From an uncultured Clostridium sp. (GTDB lineage Bacteria > Bacillota > Clostridia > Lachnospirales > Lachnospiraceae), in assembly GCA_900542035.1 (NCBI GenBank), contig UQMJ01000005.1, forward strand, positions 62,001 through 126,000: DNA of 64,000 bases. Reading direction: 5' to 3'. Shown here in pieces: positions 48,888 to 58,357 of the stretch; the stretch's first letter is position 1, and each line of letters begins with the position of its first letter. Under the pieces are notes generated by a model. That model ran no database searches and was not told the origin of the DNA. It saw only the letters and a list, made by a program, of their open reading frames with translations. The position numbers were made by a program, and so were the translations under genes.

Positions 48888-51800
48888 ATGGGATTACAGT
48901 TTGTATTTGGAAGCTCCGGCTCCGGAAAAACCCACTATTTATATAAAGAAGCAGTCAGACAGGCAGTACAGGAACCGGAGACTACAGTGCTGTTTATGGT
49001 TCCAGAGCAGTTTACGATGCAGGCGCAAAAGGAAATCATTACCATCCACCCCAACCATGGAATGATGAACATTGATGTGCTGAGTTTCCGCCGTCTGGCA
49101 TACAGGGTTTTTGAGGAACTGTCTGTAAAAAATCGGACGGTTCTGGATGACATGGGAAAATCCATGGTGCTGCGGAGAGTAGCAGCAGAAAAAAAGGCGG
49201 AACTGGGCCTGTATCAGAGCCAGTTAAATAAAAGCGGTTTTATCAGCCAGTTAAAGTCCATGCTGTCGGAGTTTTATCAGTATGGGATCAGCAGAGGCCA
49301 GTTAGAAGAACTTCTAAAGCAGACAGACCGGCCTTTATTAAAACATAAGCTTCAGGATATGCTGGTAATGTATCAGGGGTTTGAAGAATACATAAAAGAC
49401 CGGTTTTCCACAGCCGAAGAGATTCTGGAAACCTTATGCGCCGTTCTTCCAAGGTCAGAGTTTATAAAAAACAGCCAGATCTATTTAGATGGATACACCG
49501 GTTTTACGCCAGTCCAGTACCGGATTATCGGGCTCCTTTTAAAATATGCAAAGAAGGTTACGGTCAGCATTACCATTGACCCTGGATCCAACCCGTATCA
49601 GGAAGAATCCATTCAGCATTTGTTTTATATGGGAAAGCATACGGTTTCCCGAATTGGAAAACAAGCGGCAAAGATGGAGGTTTCCAAGCTGCCGGACTTG
49701 TGTATGGACGGCCATCCAAGATTTAAAGATGCGCCGGCACTAGGGTTTCTGGAAAAAAATCTGTTCCGTGGATTTGTGCCTTATGAGGAAGCAAAAGGGG
49801 AACGTCCGGCAGCAGATCAGATCTGGATTTACAAGGCAGTTAATCCGGCGGAAGAAGTCCGGTTCCTGGTAAGCCAGATTAAACAGGCGATCCAAAAGGA
49901 GGGGCTGCGTTATCGGGAGATAGGCGTTATTACGGGAGATTTAAGCGGTTATGGAAAAGAGGTGTCCCATCAGTTTAAAGAAGCGGGGATTCCTTGCTTT
50001 CTGGATGATAAGAGAACGATTACGGAAAATCCTCTGGTTGAGTGGATTCGCGCCCTGTTAGCAGTCATCAGCGAAGATTTTTCTTATGAGAGTATGTTCC
50101 GCTATTTAAAATGCGGATTGTCAGAAAGTCTGGGAGAAAAACCGGATTTGGAAGAAAGGGAGCAGATTCCATGGAAGCATTCCCTGATGACGGACCGGCT
50201 GGAAAACTATGTGCGCGCATTGGGAATTCGGGGATACAGCCGGTGGAACACCCAGTGGGAGCGGACCTACAAAGGGGCGGCAGATATTAATTTAGAAGAA
50301 TTAAATCAGTTCCGTCAGGCTGTTTTGCAGTCGATTCTTCCATTCCGTCAGGCATTTCTAGAAGAAGATGCCACAGTAGAGTCCATTACTCAGGCATTAA
50401 AGGAATATTTAGAACAGGCAGATGCCAGAGGAAAGCTGGAATGGTATCAGAGCCGGTTTGAAGCTCAGGGGCAGGAAAGTCTGGCAAAGGAGTACAGCCA
50501 GGCCTATGATTTCGTGGAGGAGCTGTTTGAACGGCTGACTGCTCTTTTGGGAAAAGAGCAGGTAACCAGGAAAGAATATGCGGAAATTCTGGATGCTGGT
50601 TTTGCAGAAATCCAGGTAGGCTCCCTTCCGGCTGCCATTGACAGGGTAGTAGTAGGCGATGTGACCAGAACCCGTCTCAACGAAGTGAAAATTTTGTTTT
50701 TCTTAGGGGTCAATGAGGGGATTATTCCCCAGAAAAAAGACAGACAAAGCATTTTGACGGATCAGGACAGGGAGTTTTTTACTGCCCATAATCTGGAACT
50801 GGCTCCAACAGCCAGAGAGGATGGCTGTATCCAGAGATTTTACCAGTATCTGATTCTTTCCAAGCCATCATTCCGTCTGGTTTTAACTTTTTCTGCCATG
50901 TCCCAGGACGGCCAGGCGAGACGGCCTTCTGTGCTGATTGGAGATGTACGCCGACTGTTTCCACAGGTGGAGATTCTGGAAAAAGAAGGAGTCTGCTGGC
51001 CGATTCAGTCTGAGAGGGAAGGCATCCGCCGGCTGATAAAAGGCTTGATGACCAGTCAGGAAGCGGGGCAGACGGGAGATGAGACGGAATTTGACGCAGA
51101 ATTTCTGGAACTGTATAAATGGTTCTTTTCTGATAAAAACTGGCAGGATTCCGTCCGCAGGATTACCGAAGCAGCTTTTACTTCCTACGAAGAAAGAGGG
51201 ATTGGAAAGGCGGCTGCGAGAGCCTTGTATGGCAGGATTTTACAGGGCAGCGTAACCAGACTGGAGCAGTATGCTTCCTGTGCCTATGCCCATTTCTTAA
51301 AATATGGGTTAGAGCTGATGGAGCGCCAGGAGTACGAGGTAGCGGCTTCCGATATGGGCAATCTGTTCCATCAATCCATTGAATTGTGCTTTCAGACTGC
51401 CAGGGATCAGAAGATTGACTGGGCAGGACTGGGAGAAGAGGAGCGCCGCAGCCTGGTAAAACAATGTGTCCGTCAGGTAGCGGAGCAGTATGGAAACACG
51501 ATTTTAAAAAGTTCCGCCCGCAACGAGTATCTGACCAGCCGGATTGAACGGATTACGGACAGAACCATCTGGGCGCTGGCAGAACAGATTAAAAAAGGGG
51601 ATTTTGTCCCAGTTGGATTTGAAGTGTCATTTTCGGCCATTGATAATTTAAAGGCCATGAAGATTTCCTTATCAGAAGATGAGGAACTCCATCTGAAAGG
51701 CCGGATCGATCGCCTGGACCTGTGTGAAGATGAAAACCACGTGTATGTAAAAATTATCGATTATAAATCCGGCAATACCAGTTTTGATCTGGCCGCACTC

Positions 51801-52388
51801 TATTATGGCCTTCAGCTTCAGCTGGTCGTATACATGGATGCGGCGGTAGAAAAAGAAGAAAAACGCCATCCGGAAAAAGAGGTAGTTCCAGCCGGTATGT
51901 TCTATTACCATATCCAGGATCCGATAGTGGACTGGGATCCGGATACAGATGAGGACGACGAAAGTATTGAAGAAAAAATTTTAAGAAAGCTTCGGATGAG
52001 CGGTCTGGTAGACAGCGAGCTGGAGGTAATCCGTCATATGGATCGGGAGATTGAGAAGGAATCTCAGGTAATACCGGTGGCCATGAAAGACGGACTGATA
52101 GTAGAAGCCAAATCTTCCGTAGCCAGCCGTCAGAGATTTAAAGCATTGAAACAGTATGTCCATGAGAAGCTGAAAAGCGCAGGACAGGAAATCCTGGCCG
52201 GAACCATTCCGGTAAATCCTTACAAACAGGGAAACCGGACAGGATGCGATTACTGTCCATACCATGCGGTCTGCGGATTTGATAAAAAAACGGCCGGTTA
52301 CGGATACCGGCGCCTCCGTTCTTTAAAGACCGAGGACATTTGGAATGAGATTGAGGGACAGCAGAAAGGAGAATCATCATGTCAGTAG
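48888..52388 (+). CDS. addB: ATP-dependent helicase/nuclease subunit B
   Basis: A 1166-residue AddB, the partner of AddA in the double-strand-break resection machine that replaces RecBCD in Firmicutes. Start at 48888 (MGLQFVFG), with the Walker A GSSGSGKT at residues 8-15, far N-terminal as expected. The 4Fe-4S-stabilised nuclease domain is intact: Cys798 (YASCAYAHF) with Cys1120, Cys1123 and Cys1129 (CDYCPYHAVC), and the catalytic IIDYKSGNTSFD motif. The gene overlaps addA by 10 bases. The helicase part is the inactive Chi-recognition type in family studies. Confidence 0.96.
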   Translation: MGLQFVFGSSGSGKTHYLYKEAVRQAVQEPETTVLFMVPEQFTMQAQKEIITIHPNHGMMNIDVLSFRRLAYRVFEELSVKNRTVLDDMGKSMVLRRVAAEKKAELGLYQSQLNKSGFISQLKSMLSEFYQYGISRGQLEELLKQTDRPLLKHKLQDMLVMYQGFEEYIKDRFSTAEEILETLCAVLPRSEFIKNSQIYLDGYTGFTPVQYRIIGLLLKYAKKVTVSITIDPGSNPYQEESIQHLFYMGKHTVSRIGKQAAKMEVSKLPDLCMDGHPRFKDAPALGFLEKNLFRGFVPYEEAKGERPAADQIWIYKAVNPAEEVRFLVSQIKQAIQKEGLRYREIGVITGDLSGYGKEVSHQFKEAGIPCFLDDKRTITENPLVEWIRALLAVISEDFSYESMFRYLKCGLSESLGEKPDLEEREQIPWKHSLMTDRLENYVRALGIRGYSRWNTQWERTYKGAADINLEELNQFRQAVLQSILPFRQAFLEEDATVESITQALKEYLEQADARGKLEWYQSRFEAQGQESLAKEYSQAYDFVEELFERLTALLGKEQVTRKEYAEILDAGFAEIQVGSLPAAIDRVVVGDVTRTRLNEVKILFFLGVNEGIIPQKKDRQSILTDQDREFFTAHNLELAPTAREDGCIQRFYQYLILSKPSFRLVLTFSAMSQDGQARRPSVLIGDVRRLFPQVEILEKEGVCWPIQSEREGIRRLIKGLMTSQEAGQTGDETEFDAEFLELYKWFFSDKNWQDSVRRITEAAFTSYEERGIGKAAARALYGRILQGSVTRLEQYASCAYAHFLKYGLELMERQEYEVAASDMGNLFHQSIELCFQTARDQKIDWAGLGEEERRSLVKQCVRQVAEQYGNTILKSSARNEYLTSRIERITDRTIWALAEQIKKGDFVPVGFEVSFSAIDNLKAMKISLSEDEELHLKGRIDRLDLCEDENHVYVKIIDYKSGNTSFDLAALYYGLQLQLVVYMDAAVEKEEKRHPEKEVVPAGMFYYHIQDPIVDWDPDTDEDDESIEEKILRKLRMSGLVDSELEVIRHMDREIEKESQVIPVAMKDGLIVEAKSSVASRQRFKALKQYVHEKLKSAGQEILAGTIPVNPYKQGNRTGCDYCPYHAVCGFDKKTAGYGYRRLRSLKTEDIWNEIEGQQKGESSCQ

Positions 52389-55300
52389 CATGGACCAGGG
52401 GACAGCGCCAGGTCATTGATTACAGAGGCGGCAATCTTTTGGTTTCTGCAGCTGCAGGAAGCGGAAAGACTGCAGTTTTAGTAGAGCGGATTGTAGAAAT
52501 GATTACAGAGAAGAACCATCCCGTCGACATTGACCATCTGTTGATTATGACCTTTACCAATGCGGCGGCGGCAGAAATGCGGGAACGGATTCGGGACGCC
52601 ATTGATAAGCGGCGGGAAGAAAACCCGACGGACAAACATTTGGAGCTTCAGTCCATTCTGGTTCCCAGGGCCCAGATTACCACCATTGACAGTTTCTGTC
52701 TGGGACTGATTCGGGAATATTATAACTATCTGGATATGGATCCGGCCTTTCGTATCGGCGATCAGGGAGAACTTTCTCTTTTGCAGGGAGATGTGATGAA
52801 GGAACTGCTGGAGGACTGGTATGCTTCGGGAGATCCGGCGTTTCTGCATTTTGCAGAGACTTATGCGTCAGGGAAAAGCGATTCTGGTCTGGAAGATGTG
52901 ATTTTCCAGGTATGGCGGTTTTCCCAGAGCCATCCCTGGCCAAACGAATGGATGCGGCAGTGCAGGAAAGAATTAGAAGAAACATCGGCAAAAGAGGCAG
53001 AAGAAAGTCCCTGGATGAGATTCTTAATGGATGACATTCATATGCAGGCTGAGGAAATGAGGCGCCACCTGCTGGTGTGCGCCAGAGTCTGCGAAGAGGA
53101 CGGCGGGCCTTCGGTCTACCGAGATACCATTCTGGAAGACGCGGATATGGTAGGAAAGCTTGCCGAGGCCGAGGACTATGAACGCTTTTTTGAGCTTTTA
53201 AACCGTTCTTCTTTTGGAAAACTGCCGCCTGTCCGCAGCAAAGAGGTGTCTCCGGAGAAAAAGAGTTTTGTAACCTCATTTCGGGATCGGGTTAAAAAAA
53301 TTGTAAAAGGCTGGCAGGAAAATTACGGCAGACAGTCTTTGGAGATGGTAATAGACACTCTGGCAGAAACCAGGGAGATGACGGAGCTTTTGTTAAAACT
53401 TGCAGATGAATTTTCCAGCCGGTTCCAGGAAGCAAAGAAAGAGCGGAATCTGGTAGATTTTAGCGACCTGGAGCATTTTGCCCTGGAGGTGTTATGGGAA
53501 ACCAAGGATGGAAAACGGGTTCCTTCTGCGGCTGCTTACGAAGTGGGGAGCCGGTTTGAGGAAATCATGGTAGACGAATACCAGGACAGCAATCTGGTGC
53601 AGGAGACGTTGATTAAAGCCATTTCCAAAGAAAAAGAGGGGCGGCCCAACGTTTTTATGGTAGGCGATGTAAAACAGAGCATTTACCGATTCCGCCTGGC
53701 CAGACCGGATTTGTTCTTAGAAAAATATGAATCTTATTCAGAGGGAGAAGGGGCTTATCAGAAAGTTGAGCTGCGCCAGAATTTCCGAAGCAGGGCGTCG
53801 GTGTTACACAGTGTAAACGCTGTTTTTTATCAGATTATGCGAAAAAATCTGGGAGGAATCCAGTATACAGAAGAGACGGCTCTTTATTCGGGGGCAGAGT
53901 TTGAACCTCCTCGGGAAGGAGCAGAGTCCAGAACCGATACCGGTACGGAGCTGCTGGTGGTGCCAACAGGCAGTCAGGTGCTGGAAGGACTGGAAGAAGA
54001 CGCCGCGGATTATACGGAACGGGAACTGGAAGCCAGGATGATTGCGGCAAAAATTCGCAGTCTGACAGATAAAGAGAACGGGCTTTTCGTGTGGGATAAG
54101 AAACAAGGCTCTTACCGGACAGCGGCTCTGGGAGATATTGTGATATTGCTCCGCAGTGTGACCGGATGGGCAGAAGTCCTGGTCAGCGTACTGATGAATG
54201 CGGGGATTCCGGCAGCGGCCCAGACCCAGACCGGATATTTTGATACCGTAGAGGTAGAAACCATATTGAGCCTTCTGGCAATTGTGGATAACCCTTTTCA
54301 GGATATTCCGCTGGCCTGTGTGTTAAAATCCCCGATTATCGGGATGACAGAGGAGCAGCTTGCGTGGCTGATGGCAAACTATAAGCAGTACTCCGGAAAA
54401 AATAAATATGGAGACAGGGGGCTTTACGGCGCAGTCCGTTTTTGGCTTTCCGGAGAAGACGATTCCCAGATAAGGGAAGAAAAACCGGACATTACCGAAA
54501 AACTGGAAAAACTGGAAGAAATGCTTCAGGAATATCGGCTTCTCGCTACCTGGCTTCCTATTCACGAGCTGCTTTACCAGATTTACCAAAAAAGCGGGTA
54601 TTACGATTACGTTTCTGCCATGCCGGCCGGCCGGACCAGGCAGGCTAACCTGGATATGCTGGCAGAAAAGGCGTCGGCTTACGAGAATACCAGTTATAAG
54701 GGATTGTTTCACTTTATCCGGTATATTGAAAAATTGAAAAAATTTGAGACGGATTTTGGGGAGGCATCAGCCTTTGGGGAAAATTCAGATGTAGTCCGGA
54801 TTATGAGCATCCACAAAAGCAAGGGACTGGAGTTTCCTGTGGTAATCCTTGCGGGAATGGGAAAACGGTTTAACAAGCAGGACTTAATCAATAAGATTCT
54901 GATTGATCCGGATCTGGGCCTTGCTTCCGACTATCTGGATTTGGAACGGCGGGTAAAAGTGCCGACCTTAAAAAAGCAGGCGCTGAAACGCCGGATGGAT
55001 ATGGAAACGCTGGGAGAGGAATTGAGAATCCTTTATGTGGCCATGACCAGGGCAAAAGAAAAGCTGATTCTGACAGCTTCAGAAAAATCGCTGGATAAGA
55101 AACTGGAAAAATGGGGAACAGCAGGAGAGGAGAAAAAAGCGGGTATTCCGTCGGCAGTACTGTCGGGAGCGTCCTCTTACCTGGACTGGATCCTGATGGC
55201 TCTCCCAGGCGCAGGAGGCAGGATTACCATGAAAGAAGTGCCTGCTTCTGACCTGGTAGGGGAGGAAGTATTAAGGCAGATTGACCGGAAAACATCAAAA

Positions 55301-56122
55301 GAAGACCTGCTGGGACTGGACTGCACCAGAACTTACGACCAAGAGTTCCAAAAGCTTCTGAGAAAGCAGCTGTCCTATAAGTACCCGTTTCAGGCAGATA
55401 TGGATTTATATGCCATGCTTTCGGTTTCAGAAATCAAAAGGCGCAGGCAGCTGCTGGAAATGGAGGATAAAATACGGGAGGGAGATACAGGGGCAGCGCC
55501 AAAGTGGACAGAGCCGGAAGATTTAAGTCAGCCGTCTGGCTCAGAGCCGTCTTCTGGTTCTATCCGGACATCTGGCAGAAGGATTGGCGGAGCGGCTCTG
55601 GGGACCTGTATCCATCAGATTTTAGAGCTCCTTCCATTTGAAAAAAGTTCAGAAGACGGGAATCGAGAAGAGACAATGGCCTTTCTTTTACAATCCATAA
55701 AAGATATGGAGGAGCGGGGAACTATTCAGAAAGAAGAAGCAGATTCCATTGAACTGTCCCAATTGGCCGCATTTTTGCAAAGTCCTCTGGGCCGCAGGAT
55801 GATTCGGGCGCAAAAAGAGGGACGGCTTCACAGAGAGCAGCAGTTTATGGTAGGAATTCCGGCAAAAGACATGGAAATCGCCCAGTCAGAGGAACTGGTG
55901 CTGGTTCAGGGAATGATTGATGCCTGGATAGAAGAAGAGGATGGTCTGGTTCTGATTGATTACAAGTCCGATCGGACAGGACGAAATGGAGAACAGCAAT
56001 TAATCCGGCGTTACCGCATCCAGTTAGAGTATTATAAGCGCAGTCTGGAACAGATAACCGGAAGACAGGTAAAAGAAGCGGTTATCTACTCGTTCCATCT
56101 TGGAAAAGAAATCCGGTTATAA
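52379..56122 (+). CDS. addA: ATP-dependent helicase/nuclease subunit A
   Basis: A 1247-residue UvrD/Rep-like helicase with a C-terminal RecB-type nuclease. The Q motif and Walker A are visible at the start (WTRGQRQVIDYRGGNLLVSAAAGSGKT). LLIMTFTNAAAAEMRERI, MVDEYQDSNLVQ (Walker B), VGDVKQSIYRFRLARPD, VRIMSIHKSKGLEFPVV and ILYVAMTRAKEKL are the helicase motifs in order. The nuclease domain carries LVLIDYKSDR near residue 1190. AAGGAG precedes ATG 52379. With AddB it processes DNA ends to 3' tails for RecA. Confidence 0.97.
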   Translation: MSVAWTRGQRQVIDYRGGNLLVSAAAGSGKTAVLVERIVEMITEKNHPVDIDHLLIMTFTNAAAAEMRERIRDAIDKRREENPTDKHLELQSILVPRAQITTIDSFCLGLIREYYNYLDMDPAFRIGDQGELSLLQGDVMKELLEDWYASGDPAFLHFAETYASGKSDSGLEDVIFQVWRFSQSHPWPNEWMRQCRKELEETSAKEAEESPWMRFLMDDIHMQAEEMRRHLLVCARVCEEDGGPSVYRDTILEDADMVGKLAEAEDYERFFELLNRSSFGKLPPVRSKEVSPEKKSFVTSFRDRVKKIVKGWQENYGRQSLEMVIDTLAETREMTELLLKLADEFSSRFQEAKKERNLVDFSDLEHFALEVLWETKDGKRVPSAAAYEVGSRFEEIMVDEYQDSNLVQETLIKAISKEKEGRPNVFMVGDVKQSIYRFRLARPDLFLEKYESYSEGEGAYQKVELRQNFRSRASVLHSVNAVFYQIMRKNLGGIQYTEETALYSGAEFEPPREGAESRTDTGTELLVVPTGSQVLEGLEEDAADYTERELEARMIAAKIRSLTDKENGLFVWDKKQGSYRTAALGDIVILLRSVTGWAEVLVSVLMNAGIPAAAQTQTGYFDTVEVETILSLLAIVDNPFQDIPLACVLKSPIIGMTEEQLAWLMANYKQYSGKNKYGDRGLYGAVRFWLSGEDDSQIREEKPDITEKLEKLEEMLQEYRLLATWLPIHELLYQIYQKSGYYDYVSAMPAGRTRQANLDMLAEKASAYENTSYKGLFHFIRYIEKLKKFETDFGEASAFGENSDVVRIMSIHKSKGLEFPVVILAGMGKRFNKQDLINKILIDPDLGLASDYLDLERRVKVPTLKKQALKRRMDMETLGEELRILYVAMTRAKEKLILTASEKSLDKKLEKWGTAGEEKKAGIPSAVLSGASSYLDWILMALPGAGGRITMKEVPASDLVGEEVLRQIDRKTSKEDLLGLDCTRTYDQEFQKLLRKQLSYKYPFQADMDLYAMLSVSEIKRRRQLLEMEDKIREGDTGAAPKWTEPEDLSQPSGSEPSSGSIRTSGRRIGGAALGTCIHQILELLPFEKSSEDGNREETMAFLLQSIKDMEERGTIQKEEADSIELSQLAAFLQSPLGRRMIRAQKEGRLHREQQFMVGIPAKDMEIAQSEELVLVQGMIDAWIEEEDGLVLIDYKSDRTGRNGEQQLIRRYRIQLEYYKRSLEQITGRQVKEAVIYSFHLGKEIRL

Positions 56123-56153
56123 AAGAAATTTAAAGACAGATATGCGAACCAGG

Positions 56154-56182
56154 TTGCATTCCAAAACGGCCTTTGATACAAT
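56154..56182 (+). promoter_or_regulatory. Promoter of the thyX-like/folA operon
   Basis: TTGCAT (56154-56159), a 17-base spacer and TACAAT (56177-56182). Confidence 0.75.
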
Positions 56183-56184
56183 GA

Positions 56185-56211
56185 CGTGGGGCGGCATCTG
56201 CTGTCCCCACG
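56185..56211 (+). promoter_or_regulatory. 5'-end hairpin of the thyX-like/folA mRNA
   Basis: CGTGGGG (56185-56191) pairs with CCCCACG (56205-56211), and the inner CGGCA/TGCTG continues the stem. It starts at or just before the predicted transcription start. It could stabilise the mRNA or act as an early pause or terminator; there is no T tract. Confidence 0.5.
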
Positions 56212-56232
56212 ATGAGTAAGGAGTATAATAAG

Positions 56233-56871
56233 ATGATACAATTAGAGAGAACAAGCGTTATGAACCTGGAAAATGCCATGAGAGGAGCCAGAAACCCAAT
56301 GAACAGCTGGGGAAGGATGGACAGCGGCTATGATGAAAACGGCCAGTATGTGCTGGGGCCCAACGATTTAGGTCTGGCAGTCCGCCTCCGCAAGGCTGGA
56401 AGCGATCACCGCAAATTTATCCGCCAGATTTTTGTGTCGGTAGATATTACGGCCCCTCTGTATTGGTGGAAGGAGTATGACACTTATAAAGTAGCAACCG
56501 TGGCAAATTCTACCAGCACCATGCATAAGATTCACAGCAAGCCCTTTGAACGGGAGGATTTCAGTACCGATCATATGACGGAATCCACATTGGCATTTAT
56601 GGATACAGTGATTGCCAGACTGGAGGAGATCCGCTGCCGCTATCTGGAGACCAAAGACAAAGCAGACTGGTATGATATGATTCAGCTGCTGCCTTCCAGT
56701 TACAATCAGATGCGTACCTGTACGTTTAATTATGAAACTCTGGTAAATATTTATTATGCAAGAAGAAATCACAAGCTGGCAGAATGGCATACGTTCTGCG
56801 ACTGGATTTCCACGCTGCCTTATGCAAAAGAACTGATTATTGCAGAGGATAAGGAGGAAAACAAGGAATGA
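56233..56871 (+). CDS. Divergent ThyX-like protein (flavin-dependent thymidylate synthase homologue, signature degenerate)
   Basis: 212 residues from ATG 56233 (AAGGAG at 56218-56223; the ATG at 56212 has no site). Comparison by eye with ThyX shows two matching blocks. Residues about 66-97 (VDITAPLYWWKEYDTYK, then NSTSTMHK) align with the ThyX stretch that contains APxFxxRQWFRHR and the NExSxRY segment. Residues about 151-190 (LLPSSYNQMRTCTFNYETL, then YYARRNHKLAEW) align with the conserved C-terminal helix pair (LPxxxYTxFxxTxNxxxLxxFxxLRxxxxAQWE). The RHR signature that binds FAD and dUMP is replaced by TYK, so normal ThyX activity is doubtful. The gene overlaps folA by 4 bases. Confidence 0.65.
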   Translation: MIQLERTSVMNLENAMRGARNPMNSWGRMDSGYDENGQYVLGPNDLGLAVRLRKAGSDHRKFIRQIFVSVDITAPLYWWKEYDTYKVATVANSTSTMHKIHSKPFEREDFSTDHMTESTLAFMDTVIARLEEIRCRYLETKDKADWYDMIQLLPSSYNQMRTCTFNYETLVNIYYARRNHKLAEWHTFCDWISTLPYAKELIIAEDKEENKE

Positions 56872-57374
56872 ATCTGATTGTAGCAGTGGACAAACACTGG
56901 GCTATCGGAAAAAAAGGCCAGCTTCTGGTTTCCATTCCAGGAGACCAGAAAATGTTTCGGGATGAGACTCTGGGAAAAGTAGTAGTAATGGGAAGAAAAA
57001 CGCTGGAAAGCCTTCCAGGAGGCCAGCCCCTGTATGGCCGTACCAATCTTGTGCTGACCAGGGATTTGTCCTATTCCGTAAAGGGAGCTGTGGTGGTTCA
57101 CAGTCTGGAAGAAGCATTAAAAGAGCTGGAAGCGTACCCGTCAGATGATATTTATGTGGCAGGAGGCCAGGAGATCTATGAACAATTTCTGCCTTACTGT
57201 GATACAGCCCATGTGACCTGGATTGACTATGAATATGACGCAGATACGTATTTCCCTAATCTGGATCAGGATGATCAGTGGACATTAGAGGCAGAAAGCG
57301 ATGAGCAGACCTATTTTAATCTGTGTTATGAGTTCCGGATGTATAAAAGAACAGGAAAAAAAGTGTTGCCATAA
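56868..57374 (+). CDS. folA: Dihydrofolate reductase
   Basis: A 168-residue DHFR (dihydrofolate + NADPH to tetrahydrofolate). MNLIVAVDKHWAIGKKGQLL is the substrate and NADPH loop, with the usual Asp/Glu region shifted (LVSIPGDQKMFRDETLG). VVMGRKTLESLPG is the NADPH-binding motif and DIYVAGGQEIYEQFLPYCD the second glycine motif. ATHVTWI-like and CYEFRMYKR close the sheet. ATG 56868 lies inside the stop of the thyX-like gene (4-base overlap), so the two proteins are translated together and probably act in one-carbon or thymidylate metabolism. Confidence 0.92.
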   Translation: MNLIVAVDKHWAIGKKGQLLVSIPGDQKMFRDETLGKVVVMGRKTLESLPGGQPLYGRTNLVLTRDLSYSVKGAVVVHSLEEALKELEAYPSDDIYVAGGQEIYEQFLPYCDTAHVTWIDYEYDADTYFPNLDQDDQWTLEAESDEQTYFNLCYEFRMYKRTGKKVLP

Positions 57375-57401
57375 AATCAAATCAATGATAATATTAGAAA
57401 A

Positions 57402-57429
57402 AATGCGCATGGTAAAACTTTAACGCATT
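57402..57429. repeat. Inverted repeat in the nfnAB upstream region
   Basis: AATGCG (57402-57407) and CGCATT (57424-57429) with a 16-base spacer lie 38 bases upstream of nfnA. The site may be a regulator binding site. Promoter hexamers are not clear. Confidence 0.3.
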
Positions 57430-57466
57430 ACAACATTATCATAACATAGGATAGGAGAGGAAAGAG

Positions 57467-58357
57467 ATGTACAGGATTTTAAAGGCAGAGCAGCTTGCTG
57501 ATAAAATATACCTGATGGATGTGGAAGCTCCCAGAGTAGCGAGATCTTGTCAGCCAGGCGAGTTTGTGATTGTAAAGATCGATGAAGCAGGCGAGCGGAT
57601 TCCCCTGACCATTTGCGATTTTGACAGGGAAAAAGGCACCATTACCATTGTATTCCAGACAGTAGGCGCGTCTACTTACCGGATGGCCTTTTTAAAGGAA
57701 GGAGACAGCTTCCAGGATGTAGCCGGACCTTTGGGCAATCCTTCTGAATTTGTAAAAGATCCGTTGGAAGAAGTGAAAAAAAGAAAGTATTTGTTTGTAG
57801 CAGGCGGCGTTGGAGCAGCTCCGGTTTATCCGCAGGTAAAGTGGATGAAAGAACACGGCATTGAAGCAGATGTGATTGTAGGTTCTAAAAACAAAGATCT
57901 GCTGATTCTGGAAAAAGAGATGGAAGCAGTGGCTGGAACCCTTTATGTTACAACCGATGACGGATCTTATGGCCGCAAGGGAATGGTAACTTCCGTAATC
58001 GAAGATTTGGTAAAAAAAGAAGGCAAAACTTATGACATCTGTGTAGCCATTGGTCCTATGATTATGATGAAGTTTGTCTGCAAACTGACAAAAGAACTGG
58101 GCATCCCAACCATCGTCAGCTTAAATCCTATTATGGTAGACGGTACAGGAATGTGCGGCGCCTGCCGTGTAACCGTAGGAGATACGGTAAAATTTGCCTG
58201 TGTAGACGGACCGGAATTTGATGGACATCTGGTAGATTTTGATCAGGCTATGAAGAGACAGCAGATGTACAAAACCCAGGAGGGCAGGGATCTGTTAAAA
58301 GCCCAGGAGGGCGATACTCATCACGGCGGATGCGGACATTGCGGAGGTGACGACTGA
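57467..58357 (+). CDS. nfnA: NADH-dependent ferredoxin:NADP+ oxidoreductase, small subunit
   Basis: A 296-residue FNR-like FAD protein. The N-terminal FAD domain includes the ERIPLTICDF motif. The NAD domain is LFVAGGVGAAPVYPQVKWM. The C-terminal [2Fe-2S] site is in DGTGMCGACRVTVGDTVKFAC, with a further Cys-rich tail (HHGGCGHCGG). The layout matches NfnA (also annotated as a glutamate-synthase-linked or sulfide dehydrogenase subunit). With NfnB it couples NADH and reduced ferredoxin oxidation to reduction of two NADP+ by electron bifurcation. The nfnB start codon shares one base with this stop codon (TGATG). Confidence 0.92.
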   Translation: MYRILKAEQLADKIYLMDVEAPRVARSCQPGEFVIVKIDEAGERIPLTICDFDREKGTITIVFQTVGASTYRMAFLKEGDSFQDVAGPLGNPSEFVKDPLEEVKKRKYLFVAGGVGAAPVYPQVKWMKEHGIEADVIVGSKNKDLLILEKEMEAVAGTLYVTTDDGSYGRKGMVTSVIEDLVKKEGKTYDICVAIGPMIMMKFVCKLTKELGIPTIVSLNPIMVDGTGMCGACRVTVGDTVKFACVDGPEFDGHLVDFDQAMKRQQMYKTQEGRDLLKAQEGDTHHGGCGHCGGDD

